From Pseudorasbora parva (lineage: Eukaryota > Chordata > Actinopteri > Cypriniformes > Gobionidae), in assembly GCF_024679245.1 (NCBI RefSeq), contig NC_090183.1, forward strand, positions 20,875,207 through 20,939,206: a stretch of DNA of 64,000 nucleotides. The letters run 5' to 3'. The position numbers were made by a program, and so were the translations under genes. Each line of letters starts with the position of its first letter. The stretch's first letter is position 1. Positions 45,746 to 56,911 of this stretch are shown in pieces. Below the pieces are notes generated by a model. It saw nothing but the letters and a program-made list of their open reading frames with translations. It made no database searches and was not told the DNA's origin.

Positions 45746-47782
45746 CGATTTTTCAAAAATCTTTATTTACATCAAATCAAAACAACAAACATCTTTTTAC
45801 ACAAACATCCTAAAAAATCTATTTTATATATAAAGTGCAAAGTGCAGTTCATTTTCTACAACAGAACATAAAGCACCTCTATGGCACCATATTTCTTCAA
45901 ACACTGCTACTGAATTCATAGTTTTGTAAAAAAGAAAATCAATTGACAGTCTTGCTTTAATCAAAGCGGCAAATACCTTTTCCACATTACATTCTCTATT
46001 GTGCTCAATTTTATCTCTTCTACTGACATAAATAGACATTTTGGCTTGACCTAAAATAAAATGAATCTCCTGACATTCTTGCTTTCTTTTTTGTACATAT
46101 TTAAAACCCAAAATAAAAGTTTGTACAGAAAATTCCTCATTAAAACAATTTAACAGACTTTGTAAAACATAAAACAGAGGCTTCAGTCTTGAACATTGCA
46201 TAAAAGCGTGAAAAACAGTCTCTCTTTCAAAACAAAAAGGACACTCTTGGCTAACATTTGGATTTAAAACAGAAATAAAAGCATTAACCGCAATAATACC
46301 ATGAAGAATTCGCCACTGTAAATCTCCAACTCGTTTGGCTAACGGTGGCTTATAAAGTGCTCTCCACTCTGGTTTAACATCTTTACTCATTTTAAAAACA
46401 TCACGCCAAGGTGAATCAACTCTTCCATGTAAGCCCTTTTTATTAAAAGATTTTACACAAGCTTTATACCATTTTTTACCATTATTTTCACACAGCTCCA
46501 TATCTGTCAATTTTTCAATGTCCAAAAAACCCCCCATTGTTTCCTCCAACCTGGGTGAAAGAAGCAAGTTTGGAAAAGAGTCTTTTTCATCTGGGATTAA
46601 CTCCCCTTTCCAAAAACTTTGAAGCATGATTTTTTCCTCTGTTGTAAAAAACGACTGTAATTTTTGAAGTACCTGTGCAACAACTCGACACAATTTAACA
46701 TTTAAACCATTAGCAACATCATTGACATTTACAAAACTTGGTCCAGCCACTTTCATTAAACATTCAAATGTTACAATTTTGGCTTTAATAAATGTTGCAG
46801 TCATTGCTCCGCATTCGCCCAGAATGTCCAAACGTGAGACATAGATCAAAGGCTCTTTCAAAAATCAGAATAGAGAGATTTCAGTGTCATCTCTTTTCAC
46901 GTCAAAAAGGTTCCATATTTTAAAAAGATTTCTGTAGAAGTCTGGCATCCTGGATGTATTTAACTTTCCGGGATCCAACAAGAACAATGATTTGTCCAAA
47001 CATAGTCCTTCAGCAGTCCTCAAAATCATACAAGCCAAGGGCCTCCAAAATAAATTGTCCGGTCCAACAATAAAACGTTGGATAAAATGCAATCTAAAAG
47101 CAGCAGTCCGACTTTGCAAATGTATAAGCCCTTGCCCTCCTTCTTCTTTAGGCAAATACAAGACATTATGAGGAATCCAATGCATTTTTTCCCAAAAAAA
47201 AATCAACTAAAAGAGACTGAATTTTTGAAATTAACCAAACAGGCGGATCCATACAAGCCAATCGATGCCACAGTAAAGAGGCTACTAAGTTATTAGTAAT
47301 CAAAGTACGTCCTCTATATGATAGACTTTTTACAATCCATTTCCACTTCAAGAGACGACTTTTAACTTTTTCAATTAGTCCTTCCCAGTTTTTTTGAACA
47401 GTTGTTTCTTCCCCTAAAAACACTCCCAAATATTTTAAACCCTCTCTTTTCCAACTTAAGCCATTTGGGAGTAATGGTATTTCTTTTTCCCATTTTCCAA
47501 CCAGCACTGCTTCACTTTTACCCCGGTTAATTCTTGCTGAAGAAATAATTTCGAAGTCACTCAATGTCTTTGATAATAAATGCACATCATTTTGTTTTTT
47601 AAGTATTATAATAACGTCGTCCGCGTAGGCTGATAAACAAAAATGACTGGCTTGTAAGGATACCCCTTCTAAAACTCTTCTTAAATTATTTAAAAGTGGT
47701 TCTATTGACAATGTATAAAGTATACCTGATAAAGAACGTCTCGGTTACGTATGTAACCCTCGTTCCCTGAGGAGGGAACGGA

Positions 47783-47957
47783 GACGTAACGTCAGTGACT
47801 GACGAATGGGGGTTTCGCTTAGAAGCCTGTCATCTCCGAGACTAGAAAGCGCCCAATGGCAGTGCCAATGCCATGGGCATGCGAGATTTGCATGCGTAAC
47901 TCCGCCTACCCACGTGGGTATATAAGGAAGTAGCTGGCATCATCGCATTATGTTTTA
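47783..47957 (+). repeat. DIRS left inverted terminal repeat
   Basis: Reads GTAACGTCAGTGACTGACGA through the TATATAAGG box (47919-47927) to CGCATTATGTTTTA. The same sequence appears inverted at 53676-53850. Confidence 0.92.
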
Positions 47958-48011
47958 CCTGCTGAGGAGCCAAGTTGAACTCCGTTCCAGCGGTACAGCG
48001 GATGTGGCAAC

Positions 48012-48120
48012 GGGACGTTACGTCTCCGTTCCCTCCTCAGGGAACGAGGGTTACATACGTAACCGAGACGTTCCCTTTCGTTCAGTCACTCCGACGTAAC
48101 GTCAGTGACTGACGAATGGG
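48012..48120. other. DIRS internal complementary region
   Basis: The first half (to ACCGAGACGTT) is complementary to the outermost left end 47735-47786. The second half (GTTCCCTTTCGTTCAGTCAC onward) is complementary to the outermost right end. The halves share GTT, matching the AAC at the element borders. It would template the junction of a single-stranded circle. Confidence 0.9.
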
Positions 48121-48636
48121 GGTCCCAATGCAATAACGCCACTCGGCTGTCTTCCAGTGCCCTGCGCAAGCGTGAGAACCCTGATGCAAGTTAGGACGGT
48201 CAAAGGCCTCTACTTAACGCAGGAATACCAAGGTACACTGGGAGGCATATTCCAGGAGGAGATATGCGCCAAGATGCCTACCCGTAGGGCGGACTTAGGA
48301 ATACACGTATGACCCCGGGGGGCTGCATACGCAAGATCACTGGGGTACCAGCCGCAGGTGGATTTTTAACCACAGGGGTGGCAAGGTTGCCAAGGGAATA
48401 CACCCACTCAGGGAGGCTTACGGTGGAAATACACATGTGGGGGTCGCCGGAGGGGAACCATGCACATGGGGCACCTGGCCGGACACGAGTGTCTGCTAAG
48501 GGCAGACTTACTGGCGTCGGCGTCGTCAGTGCTGGAGGAGCTCAGGGCTCTCGGGGAACTCACCTGAGAAGAATATCGCACGTATCCAGTCCGTGGAGTG
48601 GAATGGCGAGCAAGCAAAGACACCTGAGCCAATCCA

Positions 48637-49655
48637 TTACCGGCCACTTGTAGAGGCGAGTACATAGTCGGATACAGGCTCCACTCGGAGGTTATAAAAC
48701 CTGGCGAATGTGTTTGGTGTCGCCCAGCCTGCAGCTCTGCAGATGTCTGTCAGCGGAGCGCCATGTGCTAAAGCCCAAGAGGAGGCCACACTCCGGGTGG
48801 AATGGGCCATGACCCCAAGGGGACTTACCCTGCTGCTGGTAAGCCAAAACAATGGTGTCCACTATCCAGTGAGACAGCCTTTGCTTTGAGAGAGCCTTCC
48901 CTTTCAGCTTCCCACCATAACAGACAAAGAGCTGGTCTGAGGTCCTGAAACACTGCGTCCTGTCTATGTAAGCGCGAAGGGCGCGTACTGGACAGAGCAA
49001 TGCCAAGGCTGGGTCTGCCTCCTCCAAAGGCAGTGCTTGCAGGTTCACCACCTGGTCTCTGAACGGAGTGGTGGGAACCTTGGGCACATATCCAGGCCGG
49101 GGTCTCAGGATCACGTGAGAGTCGGCCGGCCCGAATTCCAGGCACGCTTCGTCAACCGAAAATGCCTGCAGGTCCCCTACCCTCTTGATGGAGGCCAGTG
49201 CGGTCAGGAGCGCTGTCTTCATAGTCAAGAACTTAACATCTACTAACTGCAAAGGCTCAAATGGGGCCCTCTGCAGAGCACTTAGAACTACTGAGAGGTC
49301 CCAAGAGGGTATGAGAGGAGCACGAGGAGGATGTAGTCTCCTCGCACCCCTCAGGAACCTGATGACCAGGTCGTGCTTACTTACCGTTTTCCCGTCCAGG
49401 AGGTCATGGTAGGCGGCGATAGCGGCCACATAAACCTTCAGGGTGGATGGAGACAGCCTTCGATCCAACCCTTCCTGGAGGAAAGAGAGCACGGACCCGA
49501 TCGGGCACTTCCAGGGGTCTTCTTGGCGAGAAGAGCACCAATTGACGAAGAAGTTCCACTTCAACGCATAGGCCTGTCTCGTGGACTCGGCCCGAGCGGA
49601 AGTGATGGTAGCCACCACCGGAGGTGGTAGGGTACTCAAACCTGCCGTGTCCTGT
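48637..49655 (-). pseudogene. DIRS tyrosine recombinase, frameshifted
   Basis: Starts around SARAESTRQAYALKWNFF with the SAM-like N-terminal domain (SFLQEGLDRRLSPSTLKVY). Catalytic Arg in SIKRVGDLQAF. The frame then changes near 48835. In the new frame the H-x-x-R pair (AHSTRSVASSW) and the Tyr nucleophile (FARFYNL) follow. The tetrad R-H-R-Y is therefore present but split. It would insert a double-stranded circle into the genome without target duplication. It overlaps the right border of the preceding RT frame, as is usual in DIRS. Confidence 0.87.
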
Positions 49656-51203
49656 CCAGGAGCCACACGTGGAGGTTCCAAAGATCGGGACGCGGGTGCC
49701 ACAGGGTGCCCCGTCTCTGAGAGAGTAGGTCTTGTCTCAGAGGAATTGGCCAGGGAGGGGCTGTCGCAAGGAGCACTAGTTCTGGGAACCAGGACCGGCC
49801 GTGCCAGTACGGGGCGACCAAAATGACCTGCTCCTTGTCCTCCCTGACCTTGCATAGAACACGTGCAAGAAGGCTCACTGGGGGAAACGCATACTTGCGT
49901 AGGCCCCGCGGTCAGCTGTGCACCAGTGCATCCGTGCCGAGCGTGCCCTCGGTCAGGGAATAGTACAGGCTGCAGTGGGACGAGTCGTGGGAGGCAAACA
50001 GATCTACCTGTGCGTCCCCGAACTGATCCCAAATCAGCTGGACCGACTGGAGATGGAGTCTCCACTCCCCAGGGATTGGCTGAACCCGTGAGAGCTCGTC
50101 GGCTGCACGGTTCAGGATCCCCGGGATATGGACAGCACGAAGGGACCTCAGGCGCTTCTGACTCCATAAAATGAGATGGCGGGCGAGTTGAGACATGCGG
50201 CGGGAGCGTAGACCGCCCTGGTGGTTGATGTACGCTACTACGGCCGTGTTGTCCGATCTGACTAGTACGTGTTGACCCTTCAGCAACGCTCGGAAGCGGT
50301 GCAGGGCGAACCGTACTGCCAGCAACTCGAGGCAATTGATATGCAGGCGACTCTGGCTCTCCGACCAAGAGCCGGCGGCTGCATGTCCATTGCACATGGC
50401 ACCCCAACTCGTGGTGGACGCATCTGTTGACACAACAACATGCCGGGAAACTCGTTCTAAGGGCACTCCTGCCCGTAGAAAGCTGAGGTTCGACCACTGG
50501 GTGAGTGTCTGTCTGCAGGCCTGAGTCACTGGGACCCGGAGCGTGCCAGACAGCCATGCCCATCTCGGGACTCGATCGCGAAGCCAGTGCTGAAGCGGTC
50601 TCATATGAAGCAATCCGAGCGGCGTCACCGCGGCTGCAGATGCCATATGCCCCAGGAGCCTCTGAAACAGTTTCAGTGGAACCGCACTCTTGCTCTCTAT
50701 CTGCCTGAGGCAAGTCAGCAGCGACTGCGCGCGCAAGCCGGTAAGCTGCGCGCACATGGCGACCGAGTCGATCTCCATACCGAGAAAAGAGATCCTCTGC
50801 ACGGGGCAGAGTTTGCTCTTCTCCCAGTTGACCCGAAGGCCCAAACGAGCTAAGTGGTGGAGAACCAGGTCTCTGTGTTCGCACACCCGGTCCTGAGAGT
50901 GGCCCAGTATGAGCCAGTCGTCGAGATAGTTCAGGATGCGAACCCCTTGTTGCCTGAGTGGCGCAAGGGCTGCCTCAACAATCTTCGTGAAGACGCGAGG
51001 GGACAGAGCTAGCCCGAATGGTAGTACAGCATACTGATATGCCCGCCCTTCGAACGCAAACCGTAGGACGGTCTGTGTCGCGGAAGGATGGACACATGGA
51101 AGTACGCGTCCTTCAGGTTGATCGCTGCAAACCAATCGCATGGACGAACGCATTCGAAAAGGCTTTTCGCAGTCAACATCCTGAACGGAAGCCTGTACAT
51201 GGA
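49656..51203 (-). pseudogene. DIRS reverse transcriptase-RNase H, several lesions
   Basis: Follows the TGA at 51201-51203 in the same frame as the Gag-RT frame (LPFRML, FAAINLKDAYFHV), shifts near 51070, then gives FAFEGRAYQYAVLPFGLALSPRVF and the catalytic YLDDWLI. RNase H: VVVSTDASTTSWGAMC, LELLAVRFAL, VRSDNTAVVAYINHQGG. TGA at 49912-49914 replaces a Trp. The conserved tail (SLLARVLCKVRED, PPWPIPLRQDLLSQ, WNLHVW) continues to about 49655, where the frame changes to the recombinase frame. Confidence 0.87.
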
Positions 51204-53429
51204 TCATTTCAGGACGCGAAGGTCCAGGATCGGTCGTAACCCACCGGATTTCTTCGGTACAATGAAGTAAGGGCTGTAGAAGCCGGACTTCATCTCGGCT
51301 GGAGGGACGAGCTCGACCGCACCCTTCGCCAGTAGGGTCGCGATCTCCGCACGCATGACTGGGGCATTGGACCCCACCATGGTGTACCGGACACCCCGGA
51401 AGCGGGGAGGAGCTCGCGCGAACTGAATCGCGTAGCCGAGCCGGATGGTCCGTGCGACCCAGCGGGACAGTCCCGGCAGCTGTAGCCACGCTCCCAGGGA
51501 GTGTACCAACGGGGTCATGCGGAGCACCGGCGTACCCTCGGTGGGGCAGCGAGGCAGCGTTACTGGCCCGGACTCGGGTGGCGTAGCGGCCCGGTGTCGG
51601 GGCGGCGGTAACAGCTGCGCCCTGACAGAGGAGACCAGGGAAGGACTCGCGTTCCACTGGGGTCTGCTCTGAGAGGGGGCTGGCGACAGAGAGGGACGAG
51701 AGCGGCGTGGGCCGGGGGCGGCGCACACTGCCGTCACCGGTCTCTGGGTGCTCAGAGATGGGTTTGTCAGTTCTTTCTTTAACCACATTAGGGTGCTGCC
51801 ACCCCAGGGGGCGGCAGCGGAACGAAAGATTCTCCCCCGGCCCTCCACCGGGGGAAGGAGCGGCCCTGCTGCCGTCTCCTGGAAAGAACTGCCCATCTCT
51901 GAGCTGTCCGCGTCAGGAGCACCGCTTGGCCTGGCGTTTAGCGGGCCGCGGGGCTGGCGCGGACTGGGGCGGCTTCTTGCGGCGCGCTCCGCGGCGCGGC
52001 CCGAGTGAAGGCTGCTGCTGTGGCCGCGCGGGAGCGGGGGGGACCGCAGGAGGCCGCCCTCGGCGGCGAGGCAGCTGAGGCGACTGTGCCGCGGCGCTTG
52101 GGGTGCAGCAGCGGGCCGCCGGGGCAGTATGTGCTTAATAGCCTCAGTCTGCTTCTTGGCGGCCGAGAACTGTTGGGCGAAGCTCTCGACCGCACCGCCG
52201 AATAGCCCAGCCTGGGATATGGGGGCGTCGAGGAAACGAGTCCGCTCGTCGTCCCGCATATCGGCCAGGTTGAGCCATAGATGTCTCTCCTGGACCACAC
52301 ATGTGGACATCACCCGGCCCAGGGAGCATGCGGTAACGTTCGTCGCTCGGAGAGCGAGGTTGGTCGCGGCACGCAGCTCATCTCTGAGCCCTGGGTCGGC
52401 TCCACCCTCGTGCATGTCGCACAGCAACTTGGCCTGGTAGGCCTGGAGGGTTGCCATGGCATGCAAAGAAGCGGCGGCCTGCCCCGCAGCTCTGTAGGTC
52501 TTCGACACCATGGAAGATGTGAATCTACAGGCCTTGGAGGGGTGCTTAGGATTGCCACGCCAGGAGGAGGCGCTCTGGGGACAGAGTTGCATCGCCACAG
52601 AACGCTCCACCGGGGGGACCCCAGTGTACCCTCTAGCCGCCGCCCCATCGAGGGCGGAGAAGGCGGAAGAGGTTTCCAAACGCTCGCGAGAAGACACGGG
52701 GGCCCTCCACGAGTGCGCAACCTCCTCATGCACTTCCGGGAAGAAAGGAATTGGGGGCACGGCAGGACGGCTGTCCTGACGTGGTGCACCCAAAAACCAA
52801 TCGTCAAGCCGCGAACGCTCCGGCCGGGGTGGAGGGTTCCACTCCAGACCGAGCGCCGCGGCCGCCCGGGCAAGCATGGCTGTCAGCTCCGGGTCCGACT
52901 CGGACAATGCTTGCACGCCCGGAGGCGGCAGCACAGCCGAATCATCATCCTCGGAGGACTCTAGCCCACCTTGTGATGCGGTCACCGACATCTCGTCCTC
53001 CTCTGGAGTGCCGAACGAAACCCGCGGACCGGCTGAGACCGAGGCCGCGGGCTCCATCACAACGCTCGCGGGTACCGGTGCAACAGAGGGGGGTGTGGGC
53101 CGAGGCATGAGCGTCTGAGCTGTGTTCCACACCATCACCCTCAGGTCACCCTGGCCACCATCCGAAGAGACGCCCCGCGGACCGGATGAGACCGAGGCCG
53201 CGGACACGTCAGATCGGGGGGTGACGGAGGGGACTCTCACTCCGGCGGCCGCACGGAGATCATTGAGTCTCGACCGCAACACGGAGATGGCCATGTTCCC
53301 GCAGTGAGAACATGACTCATCCACAAGCGCCGCCTGAGCATGCTGAAAGCCCAAACATGCCAGACAGTGCGAGTGCCCATCAGAAGAGTGCAGAGACCGG
53401 CCACACCCAGAAGCACACGGGCGAGACAT
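51204..53429 (-). pseudogene. DIRS Gag-like region continuing into RT N-terminus
   Basis: An open frame of 741 codons begins with a Cys/His-rich segment (CASGCGRSLHSSDGHSHCLAC, landmarks C-x3-C...H-x2-C-x2-C...C-x2-C), then low-complexity Ser/Pro/Glu sequence, a helical capsid-like region (SKTYRAAGQAAASLHAMATL, DMRDDERTRFLDAPI), and an Arg/Pro-rich stretch. The last 130 codons belong to RT (LPGLSRWVARTIRLGY, FYSPYFIVPKKSGGLRPILD). It ends at the premature TGA 51201-51203. Gag and RT in one frame may be original or may hide a compensated shift. GC content is far above that of the surrounding LINE. Confidence 0.8.
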
Positions 53430-53675
53430 CCTGAAAAGGACATGCCACGTGTGAGCTCTTTTGTGAGAGGATTAACCTCGCAGTCGATGCCGAAGCGCCC
53501 AGGGGACCACACACCAACTGGAAACCAATCGTCTGACCAGCAGGCAGGAAGTATGTGACCGCTGGAATGCGCCGAACACCAACACCGACTGGAAGATCCT
53601 GATCGTCTCGAAGAACTGACTTAACTCAGAAGGCTTATAGGAGTGAAAGGTATGTAACCCTTGGCTCCGAAGCAT

Positions 53676-53850
53676 TAAAACATAATGCGATGATGCCAGC
53701 TACTTCCTTATATACCCACGTGGGTAGGCGGAGTTACGCATGCAAATCTCGCATGCCCATGGCATTGGCACTGCCATTGGGCGCTTTCTAGTCTCGGAGA
53801 TGACAGGCTTCTAAGCGAAACCCCCATTCGTCAGTCACTGACGTTACGTC
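53676..53850 (-). repeat. DIRS right inverted terminal repeat with promoter-like motifs
   Basis: Upstream of the Gag start. On the minus strand it holds CCAAT, the octamer ATTTGCAT and TATATAAGG (53706-53714) in this order, so it is the likely promoter of the DIRS genes. The left copy carries the same motifs facing inward. Confidence 0.85.
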
Positions 53851-55918
53851 GGAGTGACTGAACGAAAGGGAACACCCCTGTCTCACACCACGACATACTT
53901 TAAAAGGAGCACATAAGCCACCGTTAATTTTCAGTACACTTTCAATATCATTATATAGCGTTTTAACATAACCTATAAAATCAGAATTAAAACCAAAAGC
54001 ATCTAAGGTCTTCCACAAATAGCCATGTTCTACGCGGTCAAACGCTTTCTCCTGATCTAAGGAGATCAAACCCATATCTACACCCATTAATTTAGAAACA
54101 TTAAACAAATCTCTTATTAAATGAATGTTGTCAAAGATTGATCTGCCGGGTACACAGTACGACTGACCGGGGTGAATTACTTCCTCCAAAACTCTTCCTA
54201 GTCTAGTAGCTAACACTTTTGATAGCACTTTGTAGTCACAGCACAATAAGGACACAGGTCGCCAGTTTTTTATGTCTCTCACGTCACCTTTTTTTGGCAA
54301 AAGGGTGAGGACCGCTCTCCTACAGCTCAGCGGCAGAAGTCCTCCGACTAGACTGTCACTGAGAACTGCTAGCAGATCCTCCCCTAACACAGGCCAAAAG
54401 GCTTTATAAAACTCTACTGGGATTCCATCTATCCCAGGAGCCTTGCCATTCTCCATACTTTGGAGAGCTTCATGCAGTTCACTCAGGCCTATAGCTCTCT
54501 TGAGTGTTGCATTAGCGTTTTCAGAGACTTTTGGTAGCCCTTCATAAAAAAAACCTGCTCAACAACCTGTTCTTCCTTGTGCTCACAACTATACAGCTCT
54601 TCATAAAAACGGATTGCTCTTTTCCGAATTCCAGTAGGATCTGATACAAGAGAACCGGTCTCAGAAAATAAAGAATGAATAAAGCGTTTTTGACCGTTTT
54701 TTTTTTTTCTAGACTAAAGAAGAATTTTGATGGAATATCCATCTGGTCTATATCTTTAAAACGAGATCGAACTAGTGCACCCTGTGCTTTCACTCTTTGT
54801 ATGTCAGACAACACAGATTTAAAAAAAAAAAAAGGGATTCAATATGTGTTTGATTTCCACTTGACTGTGCCACTTCTTGAAAATTCAAAATTTCATCTTC
54901 TAAAATTGTTATAGATTTAATCATATCTTTTGTGACATTGTAAGTGTACTGTTGACATAATTGCTTTATTTGTACTTTACCAAACTCCCACCACTTTTGT
55001 AAAGACTGAAACTGATCTTTTTCATTCTTAAAGTTGTCCCAAAAAAAATTAAAAGTATCTTTAAAATGTGCGTCACTTAGTAAATTTGTATTAAAATGCC
55101 AATAAGCACTTTTTGGCTTTACAGAGTTTAAAGTTACTGTACATATAACAAGACTATGATCAGAAAACCCAATTGGGGTTATGAAACAATTCTTAAAAAT
55201 ACTTAGCTGATGTTTAAAACAATAGAAACGATCCAGTCTTGCCAAAGACAATGTGTTATCACGGGCATGTGCCCATGTGTACTGCTTTAGATTCCCATTT
55301 AAACTCCTCCATACATCACATAAATCATTTGTTCCAATCATTTGAATAAGTCGTTTACGAGAAAGTAAATGTGGTTCTACATGATTTCTGTCCAAATCAC
55401 TTTCAACACAATTAAAATCTCCACCTAAAAATAAATGTTCTTCAGACTTACATTTTAACAATGTTTCACACAGAGTATCCAGAAAAAACATTCGTTCTGC
55501 TGCTAGAGTTGGCGTATACACACAAATAAAAACAAAGATATGGTTCTCAAACTGGGCTCGAATCTTTAGCAGTCTACCTTTTACAACCTCTTCCATATCA
55601 CAAGAAAAAGGAGTAAAACTACTTGCAAATAAAATGGCAACACCTCCACTAAGTGAGCTTTTATGACTTAAAAAGAGAGCCCTTTAAATTCTTTAGTCCA
55701 TTCAATTGAATTTGTTATATCACTGTGTGTCTCCTGCACAAATAAAACATCAATTTTCTTCTGATTCATGGTTTCATATAGAGCAGCACGTTTTATACAA
55801 TCTCTGGCTCCATTTACATTTAGAGATGCTATGCGAATGTCACCCATATGAAAATAAAATAAAATAAATAAACCATAAAGAAAAAAGCAGCCAATAAGGG
55901 CTAGTAATTTTGGCCAGT

Positions 55919-56908
55919 TTACTGCCATAAAACATTCAGTTGTTGTTGAAGTTTGGTGGCAATTTTTTTCAAACGATACACTTCTTTGTTTGAAAAGCAT
56001 CCCTCACTCATGAAAGTCCTACTGTTTTCTACAAAGCGTTTAATGTCTGGGAAGTATTCAGCTACTTGTACACCCCTCAGGTTTTTTGTCAGTTTTAAAA
56101 ACTTCTTGATTTCCTCAGTGTCATAATCTTGACATGTCCATTCATTTTGAGAAGAACTAGACGCCCCAGAGTCAGAAAAATCACTGTCATTGCCAATATC
56201 ATCCATATCAGACTCCTTTTCATTTTCTGTTTTTCTAGCTTGTTTTGATTCTGAAACTTTGTCCTTCTTTTTTCTCTTTAATGGTGTTTTAAAAACGGCC
56301 GGCTCTAGATCCATCGTCAAATTATTACTTAGACAAACACTCTCTGAAGGAGACTGTGTGTCCGACACTACTGGGACATGTAAAACATCCATACCCTCCT
56401 CAGGCCTGGACTCGTCTCTAACACTGACAGGGACAGCTACCTCAATCTGCCCATTACTTCCAGACATGGTCTGATTTACCTTTTCTGTCTGTAAATCAAG
56501 AAATACATCAGATAAGTCACTAGTGGATGGCCCAGGTTCAGTTTGAGAATGTTCCAGAACATTATCTGTTCCTCCACCCACGACTTGCACACCGTTCTCA
56601 GCTGAGACCCCCTGCGTGTTTGTGCCGTTACTGTCTGGACACGCACGCACTAAATGGCCAGTTTTGCCGCACGCAAAGCACTTCATTACATCTGTAGACA
56701 CAAAGACGGTGTAATCAAATTCATCAATCCTGAATTTCAAATTCAGATTAAGTTCAGAACGATTATCCTTCAGAATCATATAAATAAATCTCCTGAAAGA
56801 CACTACATGTTTAATCAAACCTGATTTACTACCGAGAGCGATCTTTTTCATAGGACTTACTACCTTTCCAAAACGTGACAGTTCTTGTACTAACATTTGT
56901 ACTAACAT
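55919..56908 (-). pseudogene. K6 ORF1, N-terminally truncated
   Basis: Begins abruptly inside the second RRM-like segment (LVQELSRFGKVVSPMKKI), after a 12-bp duplicated ATGTTAGTACAA at the breakpoint, and is open from there to the stop TAA 55919-55921. LIKHVVSFRRFIYMIL, knuckle CFACGKTGHLVRAC, an acidic linker, KKFLKLTKNLRGVQV, AEYFPDIKRFVE and NKEVYRLKKI are present. The stop overlaps the ORF2 leader ATG by ATGGCAGTAA. Confidence 0.86.
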
Positions 56909-56911
56909 AAT

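Larger units (their letters stand above)
47735..53873 (-). mobile_element. DIRS tyrosine-recombinase retrotransposon inserted in K6
   Basis: Inverted terminal repeats of about 175 bp (47783-47957 and 53676-53850) carry unequal outer extensions. An internal complementary region (48012-48120) is the reverse complement of the left end joined to that of the right end, the hallmark of DIRS circle formation. AAC occurs at both borders (47735-47737, 53871-53873); removing the element with one AAC restores RQGCSLSG of the LINE RT, so no target duplication was made. Coding is on the minus strand: Gag-like, RT-RNase H, tyrosine recombinase. At least five lesions make it inactive. Confidence 0.93.
45824..55928 (-). 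pseudogene. K6 ORF2, endonuclease-RT, split by DIRS
   Basis: Leader ATG 55926-55928 (LLALIGCFFLYGLFILFYF), then MGDIRIASLNVNGARD, FVQETHSD, GGDFNCVESDLDRNH, FSDHSLVI. RT: APGIDGIPVEFYK, RRAVLTLLPKKGDV, LDQEKAFDRVEH, then VRQGC where DIRS interrupts before SLSG. After it: SAYADDVIIIL, LKYLGVFLGE, and the CPFCFERETVFHAFMQC block. Lesions: frame loss near 55670; several A/T-run shifts (near 54540, 54715, 54825, 47195); and TGA 46865-46867 for a Trp. About 350 C-terminal codons (45824-46861) remain open. Confidence 0.88.

Noticed and set aside
52281..52964. 227-codon plus-strand frame in the DIRS element
   Set aside because: GC-rich shadow of the Gag-like frame, no homology recognised.
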